Source: Segatella copri (GTDB taxonomy: Bacteria > Bacteroidota > Bacteroidia > Bacteroidales > Bacteroidaceae). From it: a DNA stretch of 64,000 nt. Below the pieces are notes generated by a model, which saw nothing but the letters and a program-made list of their open reading frames with translations, was not told the DNA's origin and searched no databases. The stretch lies in assembly GCF_009494395.1 (NCBI RefSeq), contig NZ_VZCB01000052.1:151878-215877 (forward strand). The letters run 5' to 3'. The stretch's first letter is position 1, and every line of letters begins with the position of its first letter. Below, one piece after another: positions 50,905-61,500 of this stretch. The position numbers and the translations under genes are program-made.

Positions 50905-51022
50905 TCCAATACGCCCTGAACCAACGGTCACCGGCCGAAGGGAAAGGTAAAGGGCAGAAGCTCCTAGCCCAGGGCAACGCCCTGGGTTTAATTAAGCAAC
51001 AGCAATGCGCCCTGTAAGGGCA
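50905..51022. repeat. REP-like palindromic cluster
   Basis: In the 155-nt gap after rsmE: CCCAGGGC-AAC-GCCCTGGG (50968-50986), a perfect 8-bp stem, and GCGCCCTGTAAGGGC (about 51008-51022), plus half-site ACGCCCTGAA near 50916-50925. The word GCGCCCTGnAAGGG recurs in the hairpin at 58330. The pattern is that of dispersed palindromic repeats, though copies elsewhere cannot be checked here. Confidence 0.55.
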
Positions 51023-51050
51023 AAAGCTTTAAAATATTTATCTAAATGAG

Positions 51051-52439
51051 ATGAAAAGATTGTATAAGAATTTGGTTATGATGTGCTTGGCATGCCTTGT
51101 CGGGATGCTCGCATCATGTTCTGGCAGCGACTATCTCAATGCCATTCCTAAGAAAAGTACTGCACTTATTTCGGTGGATATGCAGCAGATGGCTTCCGAT
51201 ATTCATGCGGAAGACAAGGCGGGCATGCTCAAATCACTCCTTCATGTAGAGGATGTAGACAAGTGCGGTATCGACATTACAGAAAAAATGTATCTCTTCG
51301 AGAGTGCTGACGGAAACCTCGGGCTCTGTGCCAAGGTCAGCAGCGAGAGTGATGTGGAAGACTGGCTCGCTTCGCTTGCCAAGCAGCATATCGCATCCGA
51401 AGTAAAGGAACGCAAGGGCTTCCATTTCGCCGTCTTGAAGGACTCATGGCTCGTGGGCTTTTCTGACCAGGCGCTCCTCGTCATGGGACCGGTAGTGGCT
51501 GATGCACAGGCTCAGCTCCAGCAGCAGATGGTAAGATATCTCAAGGCTGAAGAGGAGGAGGGCATCACCGTTTCTCCTTTGTTCGAGCGCTTGCAGACCA
51601 TCACGTCTCCAATGGCGATGGTGGCTCAGGCTCAGGCTTTGCCGGAAAAGTTCATCGCTCCGTTCACCCTCGGTGCACCTAAGGATACCGACCCTTCCCA
51701 GGTGGTGATTGCTGCCGAGATGAACGTCAAGGACGGTATCTTGCAGATTCACGGAGAAACTTTCTCTTTCAATAAAACCATTGACGCTGCCTTGAAGAAG
51801 GCGGCTCAAACCTATCGTCCTATCAAGGGAGCCTACGTCAAGTCGATGCCGGGAGATGCTCTGGCTGGCATCTTCATGAACGTAAAGGGCGAGCAGTTCC
51901 TGCCTATGATGCAGAGTAACAGCAGTCTGCAGACCCTCCTCATGGGTATTAATCAGGCGGTGGATATGGACAATATCATCCGTAGTGTGGATGGAGATAT
52001 GACCATCGTGATGCCAACCTTGGGAGATGCCGACCTCAAGATCATGATGGCGGCTAAACTGGCTCACAGCAAGTGGTTGGGCGATGTGGATTACTGGAAG
52101 AAATCATGTCCTCCGGGAGCAAAGATTGCCAACTGGGCTAAGAATGCTTATTTCTATACCGATGGAAAGATGTCTTTCTACTTCGGCGTAACCGATGACA
52201 AGCAGTTCTACAGCGGAAGCGATGAACTCACTGCCCAGTATGCCGTGAAGCCAAGCAATCATCCGATAGATGCCAAGATTCAGAAGCTCATCGTGGGGCA
52301 GAAGCTGGCGATGGTCATCAATCTCGCCAAGAGTTCCGATGGTAACGGTTCGGGTAAGGATGATGCCATCTCTACCGTAACCGGTCTGCTGTCTCCAGTA
52401 TTCGGCAACCTTACTTCCGTGGTCTATACCTTGAAGTAA
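51051..52439 (+). CDS. DUF4836 family lipoprotein
   Basis: 462-residue lipoprotein: signal MKRLYKNLVMMCLACLVGML followed by the lipobox ASCSGS (cysteine about 23). The body opens YLNAIPKKSTALISVDMQQM, typical of DUF4836, and consists of mixed alpha/beta repeats. Likely anchored in the outer or inner membrane facing the periplasm; function unknown. It may be transcribed with the ABC genes downstream (74-nt gap). Confidence 0.8.
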   Translation: MKRLYKNLVMMCLACLVGMLASCSGSDYLNAIPKKSTALISVDMQQMASDIHAEDKAGMLKSLLHVEDVDKCGIDITEKMYLFESADGNLGLCAKVSSESDVEDWLASLAKQHIASEVKERKGFHFAVLKDSWLVGFSDQALLVMGPVVADAQAQLQQQMVRYLKAEEEEGITVSPLFERLQTITSPMAMVAQAQALPEKFIAPFTLGAPKDTDPSQVVIAAEMNVKDGILQIHGETFSFNKTIDAALKKAAQTYRPIKGAYVKSMPGDALAGIFMNVKGEQFLPMMQSNSSLQTLLMGINQAVDMDNIIRSVDGDMTIVMPTLGDADLKIMMAAKLAHSKWLGDVDYWKKSCPPGAKIANWAKNAYFYTDGKMSFYFGVTDDKQFYSGSDELTAQYAVKPSNHPIDAKIQKLIVGQKLAMVINLAKSSDGNGSGKDDAISTVTGLLSPVFGNLTSVVYTLK

Positions 52440-52513
52440 AAGGGCAAAAAGGGTTTAAATGTAAGGTTGTTCCTGCAATTAAACATTAATAATTATACAT
52501 TAAATAATATAAC

Positions 52514-53158
52514 GTGGAAAAGATTCAGCTTCATTCCGTTCTCCCACAGGTCTTCGCCCAGCGCAATGACCTGGATTCGGAGATATGGAAGCAGGATGTC
52601 ACCTTCGAGAAAGGGCATCTTTATCTTATCGAGGCAGAGAGTGGCAGCGGAAAGAGTACTTTCTGCAGCTATGTGCTCGGCTATCGTCACGACTACAGCG
52701 GAAGCGTGATGTTCGACAAGGATGTTACCGCTAATTATAAGGTTAAGGATTGGGTGGAAATGAGAAAGCGTCATATCAGCCACCTCTTTCAGGAACTTCG
52801 TCTCTTCCCGGAGCTTACCGCTCTGGAGAATGTAGAAATCAAGAACAAGATTACCGGATTCAAGAGCCGTGAACAGATCTTGAAATGGTTTGATATGCTC
52901 GGTATCGCCGACAAGGTGGATGCAAAGATTGGAAGAATGTCGTTCGGACAGCAGCAGCGTGTGGCGATGATGCGAGCGCTCTGTCAGCCTTTCGACTTCA
53001 TCCTTGCCGATGAACCTATCAGTCACCTCGACGACAACAACTCCCGTATCATGGCGGAAATCATGATGGCGGAAGCCAAGGAGCAGGGGGCTGGTGTCAT
53101 CGTTACCAGTATAGGTAAGCACATGGACTTGCCTTACGAGCACACTTTTAAGTTGTAA
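52514..53158 (+). CDS. ABC transporter ATP-binding protein
   Basis: 214-residue ATPase of the LolD/MacB-like group. Walker A AESGSGKST, Q-loop in ISHLFQELRLFPELTALEN, signature MSFGQQQRVAMMRAL, Walker B FDFILADEPISHLDDNN. The H-loop position reads VIVTSIGKH, with no clear switch histidine, unusual for an active ATPase. It starts with GTG 52514. It pairs with the FtsX-like permease that follows after 36 nt. Confidence 0.87.
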   Translation: MEKIQLHSVLPQVFAQRNDLDSEIWKQDVTFEKGHLYLIEAESGSGKSTFCSYVLGYRHDYSGSVMFDKDVTANYKVKDWVEMRKRHISHLFQELRLFPELTALENVEIKNKITGFKSREQILKWFDMLGIADKVDAKIGRMSFGQQQRVAMMRALCQPFDFILADEPISHLDDNNSRIMAEIMMAEAKEQGAGVIVTSIGKHMDLPYEHTFKL

Positions 53159-53194
53159 TTTATCATTCAACACTTAACATTCAACAATTCAAAA

Positions 53195-54394
53195 ATGAAT
53201 TTAGTTTGGAAATTACTTCGTCAGCATATCAGTATACCGCAGTTTGCAGGTTTCGCCTTTGCCAATCTCTTCGGTATGCTCATCGTCCTTTTCGGCTTCC
53301 AGTTTTATAAGGACGTGCTGCCTGTCTTCACACAGGAAGACAGTTTCATGAAAGCCGACTATCTCATCATGAGCAAGAAGATAGGTATGGGAAATACCAT
53401 CAGCGGCCGCTCCAATACCTTCACGGGTGCTGAGATAGATGATGTCAGAGACCAGAAGTTCGTGAAGAAGGTGGGAAAGTTCACCTCTACGGAATATAAG
53501 GTAGATGCCCAGATGGGCGTCAACGGCGTGAATGTACTGAACAGCGAACTCTTCTTTGAGAGCGTGCCCGACGGCTTCGTCGATGTGCCGCTCAAGGACT
53601 GGAAGTATACGCCAGGAGCCAAGGAAGTGCCAATCATCCTCCCGCGTACCTATATTAATATGTATAACTTCGGATTCGCCCAGAGTCATTCGCTCCCGAA
53701 AATCAGCGATGGACTGATGGGAATGATCGATTTCAATATCCAGATTCAGGCAGCCGGCAAGAAGGAGCAGTTCAAGGGAAAGGTCATCGGATTCTCTTCC
53801 CGTCTCAACACCATCCTCGTGCCACAGGCATTTATGGACTGGAGTAACCAGGAGTTTGCTCCAAACCAGAAGAGCGATCCTAACCGCCTCATCGTAGAGG
53901 TAGGCAATCCGGGAGACGAGAACATCACCAAATACCTGGATGATAACGGATATGAGGTGGAAACCGACAAGCTTGATGCCGAAAAGACCACCTATTTCCT
54001 TCGCATGATGGTATCCATGGTAATGATTATCGGACTGGTCATCTCCATCCTGAGTTTCTACATTCTGATGCTCAGCATCTATCTGCTGGTACAGAAGAAC
54101 TCATCCAAGTTGGAGAACCTGCTGTTGATTGGCTATAGTCCTGCCAATGTGGCGAAACCATATCAGGTGCTCACCATGTCGCTCAACCTGGTGGTGCTCA
54201 TCATCGCCTGGGTCATCCTCTTCTTCGTCCGTGGCTACTACATGGAGTTTATCGAGGCAATCTTCCCTGACATCGAAGAAGGTACCATGCTCCCAGCCGT
54301 CTGCTTAGGCATGCTTTTGTTCCTGATAGTCTCTATCCTGAACATCCTCGCCATCCGTCGCAAGGTAATGAGCATCTGGCAGAGAAAGGAGTAG
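53195..54394 (+). CDS. FtsX-like ABC permease
   Basis: 399-residue inner-membrane protein with the MacB/FtsX plan: one N-terminal helix (about 18-38), a long periplasmic domain (about 40-265), and three C-terminal helices (MVSMVMIIGLVISILSFYIL, LNLVVLIIAWVILFFVRGYY, MLLFLIVSILNILAIRRKVM). With the ATPase upstream it would move a lipoprotein-, peptide- or wall-related cargo by mechanotransmission; the cargo is unknown. Confidence 0.82.
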   Translation: MNLVWKLLRQHISIPQFAGFAFANLFGMLIVLFGFQFYKDVLPVFTQEDSFMKADYLIMSKKIGMGNTISGRSNTFTGAEIDDVRDQKFVKKVGKFTSTEYKVDAQMGVNGVNVLNSELFFESVPDGFVDVPLKDWKYTPGAKEVPIILPRTYINMYNFGFAQSHSLPKISDGLMGMIDFNIQIQAAGKKEQFKGKVIGFSSRLNTILVPQAFMDWSNQEFAPNQKSDPNRLIVEVGNPGDENITKYLDDNGYEVETDKLDAEKTTYFLRMMVSMVMIIGLVISILSFYILMLSIYLLVQKNSSKLENLLLIGYSPANVAKPYQVLTMSLNLVVLIIAWVILFFVRGYYMEFIEAIFPDIEEGTMLPAVCLGMLLFLIVSILNILAIRRKVMSIWQRKE

Positions 54395-54406
54395 GGGCAG
54401 CCCGCC

Positions 54407-54687
54407 CCTCCTCAGGTCCTCTTCAGGTCCCTCCTCAGGTCCTCTTCAGGTTCCTCCTCAGGTCCTCCTCAAGTCCTCCTCAGGTCCTCTTCAGGTCCCT
54501 CCTCAGGTCCTCTTCAGGCCCTCTTCAGGTCCTCTTCAGGTCCTCTTCAGGTCCTCTTCAGGTCCTCTTCAGGTCCTCTTCAGGCCCTCTTCAGGCCCTC
54601 TTCAGGCCCTCTTCAGGTCCTCTCCAGGCCCTCCTCAGGTCCTCTTCAGGTCCTCTTCTGGTCCGTTTCAGGTCCCCCCCCCTCAGG
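54407..54687. repeat. 11-nt minisatellite of about 25 units
   Basis: About 25 head-to-tail copies of TCCTCTTCAGG and variants (TCCTCCTCAGG, CCCTCTTCAGG), nearly all 11 nt, with four 12-nt units (TCCCTCCTCAGG, TTCCTCCTCAGG); the last unit contains a run of nine C (54674-54682). It starts 12 nt after the permease stop. The plus strand is almost pure pyrimidine except for AGG. No open frame on either strand passes through the array, so it is not coding. Beyond it lie an 8-bp hairpin (CCAGGCGA/TCGCCTGG, 54704-54724) and AT-rich DNA. Confidence 0.95.
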
Positions 54688-54812
54688 TAGCCTAGCCCCC
54701 GTTCCAGGCGATTCCATCGCCTGGTATAGAAGGTCAGTCCCCCGAGGCAGCCCTCGCCTCGAGCCCCTCGAAAAATTATAACCAAACCCCCGTTATAAAT
54801 AATAATTTAAAG

Positions 54813-54849
54813 AAAATCTGCGTTATTTCCTTAACGCAGATTTTTTTTA
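54813..54849 (+). terminator. Terminator before the first TonB receptor
   Basis: 13-bp perfect stem AAAATCTGCGTTA (54813-54825) with TAACGCAGATTTT (54832-54844) and a run of T. It probably ends the ABC transcript after the repeat array. Confidence 0.85.
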
Positions 54850-54904
54850 TGTTATAAAACACAATTTTTCATGCAGTTGTAACACTTATATCGAATTTTT
54901 TGTT

Positions 54905-54912
54905 TAATTTTG
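54905..54912 (+). promoter_or_regulatory. Promoter of the first TonB receptor, -7 element
   Basis: TAATTTTG followed by CACCCG, 64 nt before ATG 54976. Confidence 0.65.
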
Positions 54913-54975
54913 CACCCGTAATAGATATTTGGGGGCTATTTCCCCGTATTATTAATTAATTTTATAAAAAAAGGT

Positions 54976-57900
54976 ATGCAGAAAAGATTGCATTTATTAG
55001 TGGCTTTGCTGGCCTTTATGGTTTCAACCGCTATGGCGCAGATTACTACATCTGGCATTAGTGGTAAAGTGACTGCCAATGGTGAGGACATCATTGGTGC
55101 AACTATCAAGGCTGTTCACCAACCTTCTGGTACAGTCTATCGCGCAGTGACCAACATTGATGGTCGTTATTCTATTCAGGGTATGCGCCCAGGTGGTCCT
55201 TATGTCTTGGAAGTTTCTTATGTAGGTTACAAGACTAAGGAAGTTAAGAATTTTAATCTCTCTCTCGGTCAGAACACCATTCTGAACGAAAGTCTCTCTG
55301 AAAACGCAGAGATGTTGCAGGATGTTGTTGTTACTGCAGATCGCAACAACAACATGCGTACTGACCGCGCTGGTGCTACAACAAGTATCAACGCTGATCA
55401 GATTGAGGCGGTTCCTACCGTATCACGTAGCATGAACGACCTCTTGAAGTTGACTCCTCAGGGTGCTAATGTAGGTAGCGGATTTTCTGTTGGTGGTGGT
55501 AACTACCGTCAGTCTTACGTTACTGTCGATGGTGCTGCGTTCAACAACGCCTTCGGTATTGGTGGTAACCTCCCTGGCAACGGATCTCCAATCTCTCTCG
55601 ATGCTTTGGATCAGATTTCTGTATCTTCTTCTCCTTACGATGTTCGTTTGAGCGGATTTACAGGTGGTGCTATCAGCGCCGTAACCAAGAGTGGTACCAA
55701 TGATTTCAAGGGTACAGCTTATATGTACACTACCAACTCTCACTTGCGTGGTAACAAGGTAAGCGATTATGAGTTGAACCGCCTCCAGTCTCATGCTACT
55801 ACATGGGGTGCCAGCTTCGGTGGTCCTATCATCAAGGATAAGTTGTTCTTCTTCGCCAACGGTGAGTATCAGAGCAACATCTCTGCTGGTCCTTCTGGTA
55901 CAGCTCGTCTCAGCGAAAGCGATAAGTGGTCTCCAGCATCTGGTACCGTTCACCGCCCATTGCAGAGCGATATGGACAATATGCTCAGCTTCCTCAGCAA
56001 GAACTATGGTTACAACCCAGGTCGCTATCAGGGATACTCTCTCGATACTCCATCATACAAGTTCCTGGCTCGTATCGACTGGAACATCAACGAGAACAAC
56101 AAGTTGAATATCCGTTTCTCTAAGAGCCATGATAAGGATTCTTCAAATCCATCTAGCTCAACCACTCCATTCAAGGATTCTGTCATCTATCCTGGTGGTG
56201 AGGATGCTACTGGTGGTAAGTCTCTGTCTGGTCGTACAGCTAACGCTGGTCTCTACTTCGAGAGTGCACGCTATTATCAGGAGAAGAACTTTACCTCTTT
56301 CGCTGCTGAGTGGAACTCTAAGTGGGGTGGTGTAAACAATGTTCTCCGTGCTACTTACTCTTATCAGGATGAGCCACGTACTTATGTGGGCGGTATGTTC
56401 CCAACAGTAGATATTCTGAAGAATGGTTCTTACTATATGGGATTCGGTCCTGATCCATTTACTGAGGGTAACCTCCGTCAGGTGAAGACTTTCGTTGCTA
56501 CTGATGAGGCTACATGGTCTATGGGTATCCAGAACTTCACCGCTGGTCTCCAGTTTGAGACCAACAAGGCTACCAACGGCTTCGGTGCAGCTTCTGCCGG
56601 TTACTATGTATTCGAGTCTATGGACGACTTCATGAACGGCAAGGCTCCTAGAAGCTATGGCGTTACCTTCCCAATGGACGGTTCTGGTCAGTTCAAGGCT
56701 ACCATGAAGTACAACCAGTTCTCTGCTTACGTTCAGGATCAGGTTAACTTCTCTGACCGTTTCCGCCTGACAGCTGGTTTGCGTTTCGAGTTGCCTATCT
56801 ACCCAGAGTTGGAGAACAACTATAACAAGGCTTTCGCTGCCATGAAGTGGAAGAACGATGCTGGCGTTGAGTCTCAGTATTCTACCGATCAGCTCCCTGA
56901 TGCTCCATTGACAGTTTCTCCTCGTGTAGGTTTCAACTGGGATATCCTCGGCAACCACAAGTTGGTTCTCCGTGGTGGTACAGGTTACTTCATCGGCCGT
57001 CTGCCATTCGTATGGCTCGTATCTGCAGTAGGTAACGCTGGTTGTGGTCAGTACACCTATTATTATAATACTCCATCCGACAAGGGTGCTAAGTATTTGA
57101 TGGATAAGTTCTATGCTAGCCGTGATGAGCAGGTAAATGTATTGAAGCAGCAGGGCTTGGCTGTGAACCGTGAGGATGCAGCTGCGCCTTCTACTCCTAC
57201 CATTATCGATAAGGACTTGAAGATGAACGCTACATGGAAGACTTCTTTGGCTTTGGATGCCAAGTTGCCATACGATATCGACTTCTCTTTGGAGGGTATC
57301 TATAGCCGTGAGTTCAATCCTGCTACTGTTATCAACCTCGACCGCTACTGGGATGGTAAGTCATACACAGAGCTGGCTCCTGGTGACAAGCGTAAGTGGT
57401 ATTCACGCAACTCATACAGCAACCCTTACATGATCACAAATGCTGGTCATAAGGCATACTACTACTCAATCACTGCATCTTTGGCTAAGAAGTTTGCATT
57501 CGGTTTGAACCTCTCTGCTTCTTACACCTACTCTAAGGCTAAGTCTTACGGTGATGGTGTGGGCGACCAGGTTTCTTCTGCATACTACAACAACCGTTAC
57601 TCTGTAAACGGTAACAACGATATGGAGTTGGGTTATGGTACATACGTAGCTCCTAACCGCTTGCTCATCTCTGCTTCTTACAAGAAGGACTACGGCAAGA
57701 ACTTCGGTTCTGAGGTTGGTTTGATTTACGAGGGTATGAACATGGGTTATGCTGATGGTTACAGCTGCACACGTTACACTTACCAGTTGACTGGCAATGT
57801 AGTTAACGACTACGGTTCTAACGGTTTGGTTTACATCCCAGCTTCTCGCGAGGCTTTGGATAAGTGGAACTTCAAGGACAATGGTAAATATACTGCTGAG

Positions 57901-58302
57901 CAGCAGAAGGATGACTTCTGGGCTTACATCAACCAGGATGATTATCTGAAGAATCACAAGGGTGAGTATGCTGAGCGTGGTGGTGCTGTAATGCCTTGGC
58001 ATCATCAGTTGGACTTCAAGTTCAACCAGAACTTCTACCTCAACGTAGCTGGTCAGAAGAACACTCTCCAGTTTGGTGTTGACATCAAGAACCTCGCTAA
58101 CCTGTTGAACAACAGCTGGGGTCTCTACAAGACAGTTAACAACACCAAGTTGTTGAAGTATACAGCTGGCAAGAATGGTGCTGCTGGTTCATTCCAGTTC
58201 CAGAAGAACGGTAAGGATGTATTGTCAAAGACATACACCAACTACACAAGCTTCAATTCTACCTATTCTATCCAGTTCTCTATCCGTTACATCTTCAACT
58301 AA
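54976..58302 (+). CDS. TonB-dependent receptor, Oar-like, copy 1
   Basis: 1108-residue outer-membrane receptor. Signal MQKRLHLLVALLAFMVSTAM ends AQ; a carboxypeptidase-regulatory-like domain covers about 25-110 (GISGKVTANGEDIIGATI, IDGRYSIQGMRPGGPYVLEV); the plug follows (about 120-250, with SPYDVRLSGFTGGAISAVTK); the rest is the barrel, ending FSIRYIFN. It has no SusD partner, so it resembles Oar-type receptors rather than SusC pairs. The substrate is unknown. Codon use (many GGT, GCT, TCT) suggests high expression. It has its own promoter and terminator. Confidence 0.9.
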   Translation: MQKRLHLLVALLAFMVSTAMAQITTSGISGKVTANGEDIIGATIKAVHQPSGTVYRAVTNIDGRYSIQGMRPGGPYVLEVSYVGYKTKEVKNFNLSLGQNTILNESLSENAEMLQDVVVTADRNNNMRTDRAGATTSINADQIEAVPTVSRSMNDLLKLTPQGANVGSGFSVGGGNYRQSYVTVDGAAFNNAFGIGGNLPGNGSPISLDALDQISVSSSPYDVRLSGFTGGAISAVTKSGTNDFKGTAYMYTTNSHLRGNKVSDYELNRLQSHATTWGASFGGPIIKDKLFFFANGEYQSNISAGPSGTARLSESDKWSPASGTVHRPLQSDMDNMLSFLSKNYGYNPGRYQGYSLDTPSYKFLARIDWNINENNKLNIRFSKSHDKDSSNPSSSTTPFKDSVIYPGGEDATGGKSLSGRTANAGLYFESARYYQEKNFTSFAAEWNSKWGGVNNVLRATYSYQDEPRTYVGGMFPTVDILKNGSYYMGFGPDPFTEGNLRQVKTFVATDEATWSMGIQNFTAGLQFETNKATNGFGAASAGYYVFESMDDFMNGKAPRSYGVTFPMDGSGQFKATMKYNQFSAYVQDQVNFSDRFRLTAGLRFELPIYPELENNYNKAFAAMKWKNDAGVESQYSTDQLPDAPLTVSPRVGFNWDILGNHKLVLRGGTGYFIGRLPFVWLVSAVGNAGCGQYTYYYNTPSDKGAKYLMDKFYASRDEQVNVLKQQGLAVNREDAAAPSTPTIIDKDLKMNATWKTSLALDAKLPYDIDFSLEGIYSREFNPATVINLDRYWDGKSYTELAPGDKRKWYSRNSYSNPYMITNAGHKAYYYSITASLAKKFAFGLNLSASYTYSKAKSYGDGVGDQVSSAYYNNRYSVNGNNDMELGYGTYVAPNRLLISASYKKDYGKNFGSEVGLIYEGMNMGYADGYSCTRYTYQLTGNVVNDYGSNGLVYIPASREALDKWNFKDNGKYTAEQQKDDFWAYINQDDYLKNHKGEYAERGGAVMPWHHQLDFKFNQNFYLNVAGQKNTLQFGVDIKNLANLLNNSWGLYKTVNNTKLLKYTAGKNGAAGSFQFQKNGKDVLSKTYTNYTSFNSTYSIQFSIRYIFN

Positions 58303-58329
58303 TAGAGATTTAGAATACGAATCATCAAT

Positions 58330-58393
58330 AAGCGCCCTGAAAGGGAAAGCATTGTATATAGAATGCTTTTGCTTTCAGGGCGCTTTCTTTTTG
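58330..58393 (+). terminator. Terminator of the first TonB receptor
   Basis: 14-bp perfect outer stem AAGCGCCCTGAAAG (58330-58343) with CTTTCAGGGCGCTT (58372-58385), an inner stem AAAGCATT/AATGCTTT, then T-rich DNA. The GCGCCCTGAAAGGG word is shared with the REP-like cluster near 51010. Confidence 0.85.
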
Positions 58394-58455
58394 TCCCTTT
58401 TCTCCATACTTACTGATGTTTTTTATTTGTAACACGTTTTTCTCACGCTAATTTC

Positions 58456-58485
58456 TTGTTATTTCAAATATTTTAGCTATATTTG
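58456..58485 (+). promoter_or_regulatory. Promoter of the second TonB receptor
   Basis: TTG (58456-58458) and TATATTTG (58478-58485) at 19-nt spacing, followed by CACC. The leader is about 75 nt. Confidence 0.7.
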
Positions 58486-58567
58486 CACCATATTGTATAA
58501 AATGGGTGAAAAACTTGCCTATTGGCGGGGTGAAACCTAAATTATTAACGAAATAATCTAAAGAAAT

Positions 58568-61500
58568 ATGCTGAAAAGATTGCATTTACTTCTGGCTTTG
58601 TTCATCCTGACGGTGAACGCTGCCATGGCACAGATTACTACCTCTGGAATCAGCGGTAAGATTACTTCTGATGGCGAAAATGTCATCGGAGCTACTGTTA
58701 CTGCTACTCACCAACCTTCCGGTACCGTATATCGTGCCGTTACTAATATCGATGGACGATATACCATCCAGGGTATGCGACCAGGCGGTCCTTACAAGGT
58801 AGACATCTCCTATATCGGCTACAAGGACAAGGTAATCAAAAACCTCAACCTGAGCCTTGGTGAAACAGAGAATATCTCATGCTCGCTCCAGGAGGATGCC
58901 CACCAGCTTCAGGAAGTGGTGGTTTCCGGCAAGGCGGGTCTTGCTGCTTCCCGCACAGGTGCTGCTACCAGTATGACGGCAGAGCAGATTAACAACATGC
59001 CTAGCATTACTCACGGTATCGCTGACGTGGCTCGATTGAACCCGCAGCTCACCGTTACCAATTCCGGAAACATGTCGTTCGCCGGTGTCAACAACCGATA
59101 CAACAACTTCATGATTGACGGTGCGGCAAACAATGACGTCTTCGGTTTGGCATCCAGCGGTAACAACGGCGGTCAGGCAGGTGCTCAGCCGGTATCTATG
59201 GAGACTATTGAGCAGATTCAGGTTTCCGTGGCTCCTTTCGATGTGCGCCAGAGCGGATTCACCGGAGGTGCCATCAACGCCATCACCAAGAGCGGTACCA
59301 ACCAGTTCCATGGTTCGGCTTACTACTATGGCTACAACCAGGACCTCATCGGTACCAAGTATCCTTACCTCGATGGCACGGGTTATGCGCCAAAGTATCA
59401 GAAGCAGACTCAGTATAACATGGGTGTCACCCTCGGAGGACCAATCATCAAGAATAAGCTCTTCTTCTTCGCTAACTATGAGCGCACCAACAAGGAATAT
59501 CCTAATCTCTATGGTGTAGACTCCGGCAATTCCAAGGTGAATACCGAGCAGGCAAAGGATATTCTGACCATGCTCCAGAATATAGCTGAGAAGCAGGGAG
59601 TCAACTTCAATGATTACTACAGTAACCAGGATATCTACACCAAGAGCGATAAGGCTGGACTGAAACTCGACTGGAACATCAACGAGTTCAATAAGTTTGC
59701 CATCCGCTGGAGTCTCGTCAAGGCTGAACAGTTGAGTGGTGGCGGCAGTGCCAGCAGCTTGAACTCCTACGGCTACAGCTATCCGTTCAAGAGCAATACC
59801 AACTCCTTCATCGCTGAGCTTCAGAGCCGATTCTCTCCAAGTGTGAGCAATGAGGCACGTGTCAGCTTCGTAAGAGTGCGCGATAGCCGTGACATCAAGG
59901 CTCATCTCCCGATGATTTCCATCACGGGCGTTGGTAGCGGTACTGTCAACATCGGTACTGAGCGAAACTCCCAGGCTAACTACCTGAACCAGGACATCTG
60001 GACCATTGAGGACAACCTGACATGGCTCCGTGGCAACCATACCTTCATCTTCGGTACCCACAACGAGTTCTACCATTTCAAGAATATGTTCATCTCGGAT
60101 AAGTTTGGTTCCTATACCTTCAAGGGATTTGATAACTTCAAGGCTTATTACGATGACTATATGGCAGATAAACTGGATCCTAACAAGGCTTACATGAACC
60201 AGTACCGTTATGGTCAGGCTAACACTGATGTTACCGGCGACCCTAACTGGGCTTCAGAGTTCTCATCTGGTCAGTTCGGTTTCTATGCACAGGATAAGTG
60301 GAATGCAAGCAACAACTTCACCCTGACCTACGGTCTGCGTCTGGACATTCCTGTATTCTTTGATACTCCAGTGGAGAATCCGGAGTTCAACGCCTTGTCA
60401 GAGAAGATGGGGTGGGGATTGAAGACCAATGATAAGCTCAGCTTCTCGCCAATGCTCTCGCCTCGTGTAGGTTTCCGCTGGAACATCAACAACGACCGCA
60501 AGTATATCCTCCGTGGTGGAGCGGGTGTCTTTACCGGTAGAATCCCATTCGTTTGGGTAAGCAACAACTACTCGGGTACAGGTCTGCAGCTCTCTTCTTA
60601 CGATAGCAACAACTCTACCGTCAAGGGATTGGAGCTGATCCTCGATCCTAACAAGCAGAATGCCAATGCCGACAAGATGAAGGCAAGTGCCGGCAACCAG
60701 GATGTGGCTGTATGCGACAAGAACTTCAAGTTCGCTCAGAACCTCCGTCTCAACCTCGGTTTCGACTTCGAGGCTTTGGGTATCGACTGGACTGCTGAGG
60801 CTATCTACTCCAAGACTTTGAACGATATCCTCTATAAGAATCTCGCTCAGGAGCAGAGTGGTCAGACCTTCTCCCAGAAGTACGGATATGAGTGGGACAA
60901 CCGTCCGCTCTATCAGAGTGTGGTAAAGGGTACTCCTATCGCAGGTGTCTATGCCCTCGGAAATACATCCAAGGGTTATACCGTAAACCTCTCGCTCAAG
61001 GCTGAGAAGCATTTCAACTTCGGTCTCGACTTGATGGCAAGCTATACCTGGACCCGTTCACGCAGTGCTGCCAACGGTGGTTCTTCTGTAGCAAAGAGTA
61101 ACTGGACCTATCAATATACTCATCGTGACTGCAACGATTTGGAGGTGGGCAACTCTGCCTACAATGTGCCTCATCGCATCCAGGCTTCTGCTTACTACCA
61201 CATCAAGTACGGTCATCAGAAGCAGTGGCAGACTACTCTCGGTGTCATCTACCAGGGTAAGAGCGGTTCTCCTTATACCTATTATTATTATGGAGACGTA
61301 AACGAAGACGGATCTAAGGGTAATGACCTGTTCTACATCCCAACCGATGCACAGATTGACAAGATGCGTTTCGAGGAGACCAAGTACAACAAGAATACCT
61401 TCACCAACCGTATGTTTGGCGACAATCATGGCGACAAGCTTACCGAGGAGATGCAGCGCGAGATGCTGAAGAAGTGGATTGCAGAGGATTCTTACCTCAG

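Noticed and set aside
54407..54687. CRISPR array
   Set aside because: Units are contiguous 11-nt repeats without spacers and there are no cas genes nearby.
58877..60076. Long open frame antisense to the second TonB receptor
   Set aside because: Shadow frame without start signals; the sense frame carries plug and barrel motifs.
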